Assembly (NCBI GenBank): GCA_031367325.1
Contig: JANLPQ010000037.1
Span: 18,515 to 82,514, forward strand
DNA length: 64,000 nt
Direction of reading: 5' to 3'
DNA from: JAAFIP01 sp031367325
GTDB lineage: Bacteria > Pseudomonadota > Gammaproteobacteria > Burkholderiales > Burkholderiaceae_C
Positions within the stretch are counted from its first letter, which is position 1. Each line of letters begins with the position of its first letter. The translations under genes and the position numbers were made by a program. Under the pieces are notes generated by a model, which did not search any database, was not told the DNA's origin, and saw only the letters and a program-made list of their open reading frames with translations. Positions 24,773-33,439 of the stretch are shown piece after piece.

Positions 24773-27046
24773 TCAAAACCGGCCCTGCCATTGCGCCCAT
24801 TTGGCCAACAAACGTTGCCTCACCGTAGGCGGCTGGTTTAGTTGCTTGTCCGCTGTACTGCTGCGCTGCGCAGCCAGTAGACGCATCACGTGCTCTGGCG
24901 ACGTGACCATAGCTGCTACAGGGTCCCAATACACAGGGTAGTCCACCAGCGTTGCAGCTACCAGCTGGTCCACGCTTAGTTGTCGTGTGCGACGGCTAGC
25001 TACAGCTGGCGGTAAATCTACAGCATCGCACAGCCCCCAGCCCGCATAAAAGGGGCTGCCATACACCACTACTTTTACGCCGCGCAACATGGCCTCAAAC
25101 CCCATCAGCGAGGTAATGACGTGTACCTCGTCCACTAGGCTGAGCAAATGGGCTGTGTCAGCATGCGTTAGCAATTCATCTGCCCACTGCATCGCATCGT
25201 GGCTGGCCGTTTGCCCTGCGCGCAGGCCTGCCATCACGTCGGGGTGAGGTTTGTACACCACGTAGGCATGGGGGCAACGCTGGCGCACCGCTTTGAGTAG
25301 CTGCAAGTTGGTGCGTACTGCATGTGCGCCCAGCCGTATTGATGCATCGGTTTCTACCTGGCCTGCCACCAAAATAATCTTTTTGCCACCGCTAGGGCGT
25401 TGCCACTGCGGTGCAGACAAGTTGTATTTAGTCAGGCCTAGCGCCACCAGCTGCGCACGCAACGCTGCAGCGCGTGTGATGTCGGCTGGGCTGAACTGCT
25501 TGGTTTGCAGTAAATGCTCTAAGTCGCTAGGTCGGGTAGCGTCAAAGTAAATACCGCGCGTGTCAAACACCCAAGACAGCGGCGCTACCAAATCAGCCCC
25601 TAGGCCTACTGATCGGATAAAACCGTCTTCTACGCGCACGGTAGCGCCCTGCTGCGCTGGCGAGGGTACATTTGCATTTGGCGCGCCCCAGACAAATCTA
25701 GCCACATTAGGCGCAACACCCATGCCCTGCAAATAGCGCCGCAAAATTTTCTTTTTGCGCGCAGAAAACCCTTGTGCATTTAGCGAAGGTGTTTGCTGAT
25801 TCGCTTGTAGATGTGGCAAATTATCAAGGCGCTGTGTGGTATCGCATTGCACCGCATTATCTAGCGATGCTAGCAACGCGTCCACCTGCACAAAATGCTC
25901 AGCCCAATTGGGTAACTGCAACCCCTGCATCTTTTGGCACTGCGCTTCGCGCGCCGTGCTACCCACCTTGGCATAGTCTGCCACCGCAGTGCACCACGCA
26001 GGCACATCGGTAGCAGGCAAATACAAGGGTACATCGGCTGCAAACTCTCGGTACACCGCTAAATCGCTGGCAATCACTGGTGTACCCATATGCAAAGCCT
26101 CAGCCATAGGCATGCCAAAGCCCTCGGCAAAGCTGGGGAACAGCAGTGCCTGGGCACCGCGCAGCCAGTGCAGCAAGGCAGCGTCATTACAGCGCTGTAC
26201 CCAGTGCACCCGCCCGCCAAAAGCTGCTGTATCGCGCAACTGCGCTTCTATCTGCGCGCAGTCCCACCCGGCCTGGCCTATCACCACTAAATGTGGCGCA
26301 TCGTTGGGCCTATCTTTTACCAAATTACGCCATACATCTAGCAGCAATGCATGGTTTTTTCTTGGCTCAATCGTACCTAGCACTACAAAGTAAGGTTTGT
26401 CATGCAGGTTAATTGACAGGCCAGTGTTTTCATCATTTGGGGGCGCTGCATCACGCAAGGCTAGCTGCGCTGGTGGTGCCAGCTTTGCCACACAGCTGGG
26501 CGGCATCATGCGCCCTGCACTGTGCGCATATGCTTGCATTTGCTCTAGCGTGTACTGCGAATTAGCCACCACTGCCGCGCCCTGCAGCATGCGGTGTATG
26601 CGCACCCGGTGCCGCGCCGCCTCGCCTGCGCGGCAAAACTGCGGGTGCGTTAGCGGAATCAAATCATGCACAAAAAATACAGGGCGCAGGTGGTGCCATG
26701 CCAGGTTGCGCCACAGCGAAGGCAGCTCAACATCGTTATGCCCCGTATGCAAAAACACCGCTCCGTGCGCATTACCCGTGCCGATAGCCGACAACACCCC
26801 GCGTGCAATCAACACTTTAAGCTGGCTACGCTGCGCATAGTCCCAGCGCAGTAGAACGTCAATAACCTGCCCAGATATTGCAGTGCTAAACAAGCCACTG
26901 CGGCCGCGCCAGCGCAGCATAGTGCGGGCCGCTGGTGCGTAATGCTGCAAATATTCTAGGCTAACGCGGTCTACTCCCGTAGGGTGTCGCTGGTCAAAAT
27001 AGCGCCCTAGCAGGCGTGTAATATCAACAACGACTGGCTTAGACAC
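24773..27046 (-). CDS. kpsC: GT4 glycosyltransferase fused to a single KpsC-type Kdo-transferase module
   Basis: A 757-residue two-part enzyme. Residues about 1-400 are a GT4 (GT-B) glycosyltransferase with GTIEPRKNHALLL (224-236) and the retaining-enzyme motif SFAEGFGMPMAEAL (305-318). Residues about 427-757 are one capsule-type module like those of KpsC, recognised by VEDGFIRSVGLGADL (472-486), VYKPHPDV and a C-terminal SLMGFEAMLRGVKVVVYG. KpsC normally has two such modules that alternately add beta-Kdo to the lipid anchor; here the N-terminal one is replaced by GT4. The start codon is GTG. It follows kpsS with a 27-base gap on the same strand, supporting a capsule-linker role. Confidence 0.85.
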   Translation of the reverse strand: MSKPVVVDITRLLGRYFDQRHPTGVDRVSLEYLQHYAPAARTMLRWRGRSGLFSTAISGQVIDVLLRWDYAQRSQLKVLIARGVLSAIGTGNAHGAVFLHTGHNDVELPSLWRNLAWHHLRPVFFVHDLIPLTHPQFCRAGEAARHRVRIHRMLQGAAVVANSQYTLEQMQAYAHSAGRMMPPSCVAKLAPPAQLALRDAAPPNDENTGLSINLHDKPYFVVLGTIEPRKNHALLLDVWRNLVKDRPNDAPHLVVIGQAGWDCAQIEAQLRDTAAFGGRVHWVQRCNDAALLHWLRGAQALLFPSFAEGFGMPMAEALHMGTPVIASDLAVYREFAADVPLYLPATDVPAWCTAVADYAKVGSTAREAQCQKMQGLQLPNWAEHFVQVDALLASLDNAVQCDTTQRLDNLPHLQANQQTPSLNAQGFSARKKKILRRYLQGMGVAPNVARFVWGAPNANVPSPAQQGATVRVEDGFIRSVGLGADLVAPLSWVFDTRGIYFDATRPSDLEHLLQTKQFSPADITRAAALRAQLVALGLTKYNLSAPQWQRPSGGKKIILVAGQVETDASIRLGAHAVRTNLQLLKAVRQRCPHAYVVYKPHPDVMAGLRAGQTASHDAMQWADELLTHADTAHLLSLVDEVHVITSLMGFEAMLRGVKVVVYGSPFYAGWGLCDAVDLPPAVASRRTRQLSVDQLVAATLVDYPVYWDPVAAMVTSPEHVMRLLAAQRSSTADKQLNQPPTVRQRLLAKWAQWQGRF

Positions 27047-27073
27047 TTAACTTGATCACTTGGCTTAGTCAGT

Positions 27074-28333
27074 TTACTCAGCTGATGCAGCTAAGCGATT
27101 GGGCGTAACGCGCCAGCGCAGCCCTGCAGCGTCTGCATCAGCGTCGGGTAAGGCCACATAAAAGTTGCCATTAATCTGCGTATGCGTGGTCACATAGTTG
27201 CGAAACTTGGCATGCAGCGCAAGGTCTGGTTTATAAGCGTGTGGATTTGCCCAAAAGGCCTCTAGCCCTGCCTGGCAAGTCAGGCCTTGCATGTTGTATA
27301 TCGCCTTGCCCATGGTAATAACTGGTGTGCCGTGCGACAGCGCTGAAAAACCTACTGTGCTGTTAATAGTGACTACGCCCTGCGCGTTTTCTAGCAGGGT
27401 AGGCAAGTGCTGGTCATGTATATAGCGCACACGGTTGCCTAAATGGTTTGCATGCGCCAGTTCATCAACCAAATGGGTGTAGTCGCTGTAGCCACGGTCT
27501 AGTGGGTGGTGTTTTATCAACAACACCGCGTCTTTAGGTGCATGGTGCGCAAACGAGCGTACCGTGTCGTTAATAAAGTCTGCCACTGATTCAAACGGTG
27601 AATGCACCGTAACCTGTGCGTCAGACGCCACCTGCAAAACGGCCAAAAAATAACTACCCCCGCCGTGCGGCTTAAGGTCGCGTAGCACATTAGCTTCTTT
27701 AGCGCGATAACGAATCTTGCGCATATATGACCTGGCCCAGCGCAGGCCGTCTAGCATAGTTAAATCGCGGTGGTGTTGATAACGCCAAAATATTGGCCAC
27801 GCCACTGCCGCCGCTGTAAAGTACTTTACAGCGTAGCCTGCTGCAGACAAAAAGCTGGAGCCTACTTGAATTTCTTTAGCTGTTTGCGCTGGCGAAAAAG
27901 CGTCGTATGCCGATCTGCCAGTGGGCAAACTAGAGTGTGCGTTAACCCCGTGCTGCTCTAGCGTAATGAAGTTAGGCCGTACATAGCCCTCTTCAAACAC
28001 CCAAAACTGCACGCCTTTAGCCAACGCCACGGCACGCGCCTGTGCATGTATGGGCCTGCAGTCACCGAATACAAAGACACAGTCAATGCTGTGCTGCTGA
28101 ATAAACTGGGCTAGGTAGCCTGGCCAATCCGCCAGCGTACCCGTGTAGGCATGAGAATTTGTGGGGTAATAGAAACAATCACCGCCGTTAAAGTTAACTT
28201 TATGTACCTCGCGCGCACCCGACGCCAGCAGCCCTGCAGCTACACGGCTGAAAAACGGCCCATGCGGTCCTTGTAACAATAAAACTTTTTTACCTGAAAA
28301 CTGTAACCAGCCAGCTAGTTGGGGGGAGTACAT
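27074..28333 (-). CDS. kpsS: Capsule lipid-anchor Kdo transferase KpsS
   Basis: In characterised systems KpsS adds the first beta-Kdo to phosphatidylglycerol, priming the linker that carries ABC-exported capsules. The 419-residue protein has the family's N-terminal KKVLLLQGPHGPFFSRVAAGL, then VFGDCRPIH, FEEGYVRPNFITLE, LLIKHHPLDRGYSDY and a C-terminal VVTINSTVGFSALSHGTPVITMG. It begins the leftward kpsS-kpsC unit and is divergent from kpsD across a 115-base region holding a perfect palindrome. Confidence 0.92.
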   Translation of the reverse strand: MYSPQLAGWLQFSGKKVLLLQGPHGPFFSRVAAGLLASGAREVHKVNFNGGDCFYYPTNSHAYTGTLADWPGYLAQFIQQHSIDCVFVFGDCRPIHAQARAVALAKGVQFWVFEEGYVRPNFITLEQHGVNAHSSLPTGRSAYDAFSPAQTAKEIQVGSSFLSAAGYAVKYFTAAAVAWPIFWRYQHHRDLTMLDGLRWARSYMRKIRYRAKEANVLRDLKPHGGGSYFLAVLQVASDAQVTVHSPFESVADFINDTVRSFAHHAPKDAVLLIKHHPLDRGYSDYTHLVDELAHANHLGNRVRYIHDQHLPTLLENAQGVVTINSTVGFSALSHGTPVITMGKAIYNMQGLTCQAGLEAFWANPHAYKPDLALHAKFRNYVTTHTQINGNFYVALPDADADAAGLRWRVTPNRLAASAE

Positions 28334-28340
28334 AGGTAGA

Positions 28341-28355
28341 ATATTCGTCGAATAT
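28341..28355. promoter_or_regulatory. Perfect palindrome in the kpsS-kpsD divergent promoter region
   Basis: ATATTCG-T-CGAATAT, a 7-base inverted repeat with a one-base centre, lies eight bases upstream of the kpsS ATG and about 95 bases upstream of kpsD. Position and symmetry suggest a transcription-factor site; no regulator is assigned. Confidence 0.4.
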
Positions 28356-28448
28356 AGGTCGTTGTGACTAAAAAAACACGATTTTAGTGTGCCTGCATAT
28401 TAGCAGTTAAATAGCTGCGAAAATCTTAGATATTTAGTAATCAACTCA

Positions 28449-29645
28449 ATGCGTATTAACACCAAGTGCTGGATTCAGCATGTCCACCACATCCTGCATA
28501 TTGGCGCAGCGCTTTGCACAGGGTTTTTGTTTACCGCCTGCAGCTCGCTACCCACATCTGGCCCCACCGCCAGCGCTATACAAAAGCAAGCTGACGGGCT
28601 GCCTGCCAGCCTGCAGCTAGTTGACATTACCCCGCAAATAGCCCGCCAGCTGGCCAGCCAAAAGCAGTCAGCCGGGTTTGGGGCCATATTCAACACGCCC
28701 AGCGCCACTGCCCGCGACCTGCAGGTAGGCGTAGGCGACACACTAGAAATAAATATTTGGGAAGCCCCACCCGCCACCCTGTTTGGCACCACCGACCAGT
28801 CTGCACGCGGTGCAACCATTAGCGCGTCGCGCAACACCACCCTGCCCGAGCAAACCGTTGGGGTCGAAGGCAAAATAAACATTCCCTTTGCAGGCAGCAT
28901 TACCGTGACCGGTAAAAGCACGGGCCAGATAGAGGCTGAGATTGCCCAGCGCCTAAAAGGCAAAGCCAACCAGCCCCAAGTGATAGTACGTTTGCTACGC
29001 AACAACTCATCGCTAGCCACGGTAGTGGGCGAGGTGGTTAACAACACCCGCGTACCACTGACTGCGCGGGGCGAAAAGCTGCTAGACGCCATCGCCACCG
29101 CAGGCGGGTCTAAACAGCCCGTGCACAAAACCACCATCCAAATCACCCGAGGCACCACCACCGCCGTCATGTCGCTAGACAGCGTGATACGCGATGCGCA
29201 GCACAATATAAAGCTGCAAGCCGGCGATGTAATAACAGCGGTGTACCAGCCGTCAAGCTTTACCGCGCTAGGTGCCACAGGCAAAAACGACGAGATTAGC
29301 TTTGAAGCACAAGGCATTACTTTGGCCCAAGCGCTGGGCCGCGTAGGTGGCCTGCAAGACGCGCGGGCTGATGCGCAAGGCCTATTTATCTTTCGCCTAG
29401 AAAATGCTAATGCACTAGCCTGGCCCCGCAGCCCCGCAGCCACCACGGCAGAGGGCATGGTACCCGTCATCTACCGCATAAACCTGAAAGACCCCGCTAG
29501 CTTTTTTGCAGCACAAAGCTTTATGCTAGAAAACAAAGACGTTTTGTACGTGTCTAACGCACCAGCGGCTGAGCTACAAAAGTTTGCCAACTTAATCTAC
29601 ACCATCACCATACCTGCTATCAGCACGATTAATCTTTTGCGATAA
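28449..29645 (+). CDS. kpsD: Outer-membrane polysaccharide export lipoprotein (KpsD/Wza-type)
   Basis: Outer-membrane polysaccharide export channel component for capsule secretion. The 398-residue precursor has a signal sequence ending in a lipobox (FTAC, acylated Cys31). It is followed by a poly-export domain (LQVGVGDTLEINIWEAP, GVEGKINIPFAGSITVTGKS) and SLBB-type repeats (TVVGEVVNNTRVPLTARGEKLLDAIATAGG; LAQALGRVGGLQDARAD). It is shorter than E. coli KpsD and closer to the CtrA/BexD/WcbC-type exporters of group 3 loci. It opens the export operon; kpsE starts five bases after its stop. Confidence 0.92.
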   Translation: MRINTKCWIQHVHHILHIGAALCTGFLFTACSSLPTSGPTASAIQKQADGLPASLQLVDITPQIARQLASQKQSAGFGAIFNTPSATARDLQVGVGDTLEINIWEAPPATLFGTTDQSARGATISASRNTTLPEQTVGVEGKINIPFAGSITVTGKSTGQIEAEIAQRLKGKANQPQVIVRLLRNNSSLATVVGEVVNNTRVPLTARGEKLLDAIATAGGSKQPVHKTTIQITRGTTTAVMSLDSVIRDAQHNIKLQAGDVITAVYQPSSFTALGATGKNDEISFEAQGITLAQALGRVGGLQDARADAQGLFIFRLENANALAWPRSPAATTAEGMVPVIYRINLKDPASFFAAQSFMLENKDVLYVSNAPAAELQKFANLIYTITIPAISTINLLR

Positions 29646-29650
29646 GGCCT

Positions 29651-30796
29651 TTGGCTCCAGAAAGTTTATACGCCTTGAAAAAATTTCTCTCCCCGATCAC
29701 AAAGTTACTAAGAAACACTGTTTTTGTAGTGACAGTTTTGGTGCCCACCAGCTTGGCATTTATTTATTACGGCTTAATAGCGTCTGACGTTTTTATCTCA
29801 GAGTCGCGGTTTGTAGTGCGCAGCCCGCAGCGCCAGCAAAGCAGCAGTGTGCTGGGTGCTATTTTCTCCAGCTCAGGATTTGCACGCTCACAAGACGATG
29901 CATTTTCTATTCATGACTATGTCTTGTCGCGTGACGCACTGCGCGAACTGAATGATAAGCTGGAGATAAAAAAAGCATACAGCGATTCTAAAATCGACTT
30001 TGTCGCAAGATTTCCTGGTATTTTGAATGAAGACAGCTTTGAGGGTCTATACCAGCATTATTTGAAGCAAGTAAGCATTAATCACAAAAGCGCAAGCAGC
30101 ATCATAGAGCTAAAGGTACGCGCTTACACACCGGAACAAGCTTACAACATTAATGAAATGTTGTTAACGCAAAGCGAGCGCTTAGTTAACCAGATCAATG
30201 ACCGCAGCAGGCTAGATTCTGTTAAATATGCGCTGACCGAGGTAGGTGATGCTGAGCGCAAAGCCAAGGAGGCAGCTTTGGCTCTAGCAAGCTACCGAGG
30301 CCAACGCTCGGTGTTTGATCCTGACCGCCAATCAGCGCTCCAGCTACAACAGGTTAGCAAGCTGCAAGACGAGCTCATAAGCGCAAAAATGCAACTTTCG
30401 CAGATACGCGGACTTGCACCCGAAAACCCTCAAATTCCAGTTTTACAAAAACGTGTTGGCGGACTACAAGATGAAATTGCCACAGAAATATCAAAGGTCG
30501 CAGGAACAGGTAACAACTCATTTTCCAGTAAATCTGCAGATTTTGAGCGATTAAATTTAGAGCGCGTATTTGCAGATCGGCAACTTGCTTCTGCAATGTC
30601 ATCGCTTGAAAACGCAAGAAACGAGAATCGGCGCAAGGCGATATATATAGAAAGAATCGTAGAGCCCAATAAGGCAGACATTGCGCAAGAACCTAGGCGG
30701 CTTCGCAACATTGCAGCGATCTTGATGCTTGGTTTGGTTGCCTATGGCATTCTAAGCATATTACTGGCAGGCGTGCGAGAGCATCATGATCGATAG
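29651..30796 (+). CDS. kpsE: Capsule export inner-membrane/periplasmic adaptor (KpsE/CtrB-type)
   Basis: A 381-residue polysaccharide co-polymerase-like adaptor linking the ABC exporter to the outer-membrane channel. It has two membrane segments, N-terminal (about residues 22-44) and C-terminal (about 353-373), flanking a periplasmic region with long coiled-coil helices (about 195-340). The RFVVRSPQRQQSSSV segment just after the first membrane helix is typical. There is no ATG near the N-terminus: the frame opens at TTG 29651, and another TTG at 29675 is possible, so the exact start is uncertain. The stop overlaps kpsM by 11 bases. Confidence 0.88.
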   Translation: MAPESLYALKKFLSPITKLLRNTVFVVTVLVPTSLAFIYYGLIASDVFISESRFVVRSPQRQQSSSVLGAIFSSSGFARSQDDAFSIHDYVLSRDALRELNDKLEIKKAYSDSKIDFVARFPGILNEDSFEGLYQHYLKQVSINHKSASSIIELKVRAYTPEQAYNINEMLLTQSERLVNQINDRSRLDSVKYALTEVGDAERKAKEAALALASYRGQRSVFDPDRQSALQLQQVSKLQDELISAKMQLSQIRGLAPENPQIPVLQKRVGGLQDEIATEISKVAGTGNNSFSSKSADFERLNLERVFADRQLASAMSSLENARNENRRKAIYIERIVEPNKADIAQEPRRLRNIAAILMLGLVAYGILSILLAGVREHHDR

Positions 30797-31586
30797 TGAT
30801 AAAAAGAGCCCGTTCTTAAATGGCTTAAAGACACAAGCTAGGGTAATTTGGGCATTAATTCTTCGGGAAATGATTACTCGCTACGGACGTGAAAATATAG
30901 GGATTTTTTGGTTTTTTGTAGAGCCGCTGTTATTTATTGGTGGTATCACTTTGCTGTGGGGTTACGTTGAAGAAAGAACAGTATCTACTGGTACTGCTGC
31001 CGAATTCGCGATAGTTAGTTACCCCACAATGCTACTGTGGCGCAACACAACCGGCCGAGTAATAAAAGCAATTGAAGCCAACAAACCATTGCTTCACCAC
31101 CGCACTATTAAAGCAATGGATTTTTATTACTCGCGAATAATTTTAGAATTTGCAAGCGTAACAACATCCTTTCTGATCATCTACTTACTCTTTCTAGCGA
31201 TCGGCATAGCCCATGCTCCAGATGACCTTTTCGCTATGGTGAGTGGCTGGCTTTTAATTGCATGGTTTTCATTTTGCTTTGTTTTGATTATGGGTGCGCT
31301 TTCAGAAATGAATGACATTATTGAAAAGCTCTCGCACGTAATTCTGTACTTTATGTTGCCAATATCTGGTGCGTTTATTCCAGCCCATCTGATACCAGAT
31401 GAATTTAGAGATTATCTATTGCTCTTTCCTTTGGTAGGATGTGTTGAGTATTTCAGATACGGCTACTATGGTGACGCTATGAAGAGCTATTTCGATTTGC
31501 AATACATCATTGTTGCCAACCTGTGTTTGACATTTTTTTCGCTAGCGTTAATGACTAAGGCTATCCGAAAAATTGAGCTGCAATGA
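30786..31586 (+). CDS. kpsM: Capsule polysaccharide ABC transporter permease
   Basis: A 266-residue ABC-2-type permease with six predicted membrane segments that moves the lipid-linked capsule across the inner membrane with KpsT. The N-terminal amphipathic segment (ALILREMITRYGRENIGIFW) and the C-terminal PLVGCVEYFRYGYYG motif are typical of KpsM/CtrC/BexB proteins. It overlaps kpsE at its start and kpsT at its end (ATGA), showing tight coupling. Confidence 0.94.
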   Translation: MIDSDKKSPFLNGLKTQARVIWALILREMITRYGRENIGIFWFFVEPLLFIGGITLLWGYVEERTVSTGTAAEFAIVSYPTMLLWRNTTGRVIKAIEANKPLLHHRTIKAMDFYYSRIILEFASVTTSFLIIYLLFLAIGIAHAPDDLFAMVSGWLLIAWFSFCFVLIMGALSEMNDIIEKLSHVILYFMLPISGAFIPAHLIPDEFRDYLLLFPLVGCVEYFRYGYYGDAMKSYFDLQYIIVANLCLTFFSLALMTKAIRKIELQ

Positions 31587-32239
31587 TCTACATCAAAAAT
31601 CTAACCAAAACTTATCCATTGCAACATGGACGCGAGCAGCGAGTTATTCTTGATAAAGTTAATTTGAATGTTTGCAAAGGGGAAAAGTGGGGAATTTTAG
31701 GCAGAAACGGCTCAGGTAAATCCACACTAGTGCGGCTTATAAGCGGTGCTGAGAAAGCAAATTCTGGCAAAGTAACTCGTGAAATGACTGTCTCATGGCC
31801 CTTGGCTCTCGGCGATGCATTTCAAAGTTCTCTAACAGGCAGGGATAACACAAGACTCATTTGCAGGGTCTATGGCGTAGATTTCGAAAAATCAATCGCT
31901 TTCGTTGAGCAATTCGCTGAGTTAGGCCCTTACATGCGTGAACCAGTTAAGAATTACTCATCTGGTATGAGCGCTAGATTGGCTTTTGCAATATCGATGA
32001 TCATTGAATTCGATTGCTATCTTATCGATGAAGTCATAGCTGTGGGTGACCATAGATTTGTAGAGAAGTGCGAACGAGAGCTTTTTGAAAAAAGGGGTGA
32101 TCGCGCCATGATTATGGTTTCGCATAACGCAGATTTTATTAAACGTTACTGCAACAAAATTGCTGTCTTAAATAAAGCTAATTTGTACGCTTTTGATGAC
32201 GTTCAAGCAGGCCTAGATTTCTACTATGCTTGCGCATAA
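31583..32239 (+). CDS. kpsT: Capsule polysaccharide ABC transporter ATP-binding protein
   Basis: A 218-residue ATPase that powers capsule export with KpsM. It shows Walker A GRNGSGKST, the ABC signature YSSGMSARLAFA, Walker B CYLIDEVIAVGD and the switch His in MVSHNAD. Short proteins of this length without a C-terminal carbohydrate-binding domain are typical of Kdo-anchored group 2/3 capsules rather than of Wzt O-antigen exporters. wecB follows after 30 bases. Confidence 0.95.
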   Translation: MIYIKNLTKTYPLQHGREQRVILDKVNLNVCKGEKWGILGRNGSGKSTLVRLISGAEKANSGKVTREMTVSWPLALGDAFQSSLTGRDNTRLICRVYGVDFEKSIAFVEQFAELGPYMREPVKNYSSGMSARLAFAISMIIEFDCYLIDEVIAVGDHRFVEKCERELFEKRGDRAMIMVSHNADFIKRYCNKIAVLNKANLYAFDDVQAGLDFYYACA

Positions 32240-32269
32240 AATATTTTCTTAAATCATAAGAACACTAAA

Positions 32270-33373
32270 ATGAAAAAAATACTTTGCGTAGTTGGTACGC
32301 GACCAGAAGCTATAAAAATGGCCCCTGTAATACTAGCTCTGCAAAAAGAAAAGTGGGCAAGCGTTAGAGTGCTTGCTACGGCACAACACCGCCACTTACT
32401 TGACCAAGTACTAGCTACTTTTCAAATCAAAGCAGATATTGATCTTGACATCATGCGTCCAAACCAAGCGCTGTCAGCACTGACTGCTAGACTGCTTCAA
32501 GAACTTGATAAAGTATTGCTCGAAGAAAAACCAGACTTTGTAATTGCACAAGGTGACACAACAACAGTCATGGCAACAGCACTTGCTTGTTTTTATCACC
32601 ACATACCCTTCGGTCACGTAGAGGCGGGCCTGAGAACTGGTGATATAGAAAACCCCTTTCCTGAAGAAGCAAACAGGGTAATTGCTGGCAGGTTAGCGCG
32701 GTGGCATTTTGCACCTACAGAAAGTTCACGGCAAAATTTACTTAAAGAAGGCATCGACAATGATCAAATCGCCGTTACTGGTAACACAGTTATTGATGCA
32801 CTTTTGATGACTGCGGCGAAGGACATCAAAACCTCAATCAAACTGGATAAGACCAAGCGTATGATTTTGGTAACCTCTCACCGTAGGGAAAACTTTGGTG
32901 AACCTTTTCGCAATATATGTCGAGCTTTGCGAACGATTGCTGAGCGTGATGATGTTCAGATTCTGTATCCAGTTCATCCCAATCCTAATGTCAAAGATGT
33001 TGCCTACGAAATACTGGGATCTAACAGAAATGTCATTCTGTGTGAACCACTTGACTATGCGCCCTTTATTGCGATGATGAAGCAGGCTTATCTGATAATC
33101 AGTGACTCTGGTGGAGTGCAAGAGGAAGCGCCAGCTCTTGGAAAACCTGTGCTGGTTCTAAGAGACGAGACTGAGCGCCCAGAAGCCGTTGCATCAGGTG
33201 CTGTAAAACTTGTGGGACCACACTACGACCAAATTGTTGCATCTACCAATTTGCTTTTGGACAATGAAGGAATGTACAAGTCGATGGTGATAGGTGAATC
33301 TCCTTACGGCGACGGTAAAAGTGCTGGAAAAATAGTGAGTGTTTTACGAACCTACTTTGCAGTCTCTGAATGA
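32270..33373 (+). CDS. wecB: UDP-N-acetylglucosamine 2-epimerase (non-hydrolysing)
   Basis: Interconverts UDP-GlcNAc and UDP-ManNAc, supplying ManNAc or its oxidised derivative to surface polysaccharides. The 367-residue protein has VGTRPEAIKMAPVI at the N-terminus, GHVEAGLRTGDIENPFPEEANR, TSHRRENFG and ISDSGGVQEEAP, all hallmarks of the WecB/MnaA family. No ManNAc dehydrogenase (wecC) lies in the window. It suggests that the capsule repeat contains a ManNAc-derived residue. Confidence 0.94.
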   Translation: MKKILCVVGTRPEAIKMAPVILALQKEKWASVRVLATAQHRHLLDQVLATFQIKADIDLDIMRPNQALSALTARLLQELDKVLLEEKPDFVIAQGDTTTVMATALACFYHHIPFGHVEAGLRTGDIENPFPEEANRVIAGRLARWHFAPTESSRQNLLKEGIDNDQIAVTGNTVIDALLMTAAKDIKTSIKLDKTKRMILVTSHRRENFGEPFRNICRALRTIAERDDVQILYPVHPNPNVKDVAYEILGSNRNVILCEPLDYAPFIAMMKQAYLIISDSGGVQEEAPALGKPVLVLRDETERPEAVASGAVKLVGPHYDQIVASTNLLLDNEGMYKSMVIGESPYGDGKSAGKIVSVLRTYFAVSE

Positions 33374-33439
33374 TTGACTGTTGACCTTGGCACCGATCTG
33401 CAATGCTAATCTGATGATGGCAAATAATCATAACTATTT

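Noticed and set aside
24905..24925. CCATAGCTGCTACAGG inside kpsC as another repeat copy
   Set aside because: Only nine or ten bases match, with no palindrome and no conserved flanks.
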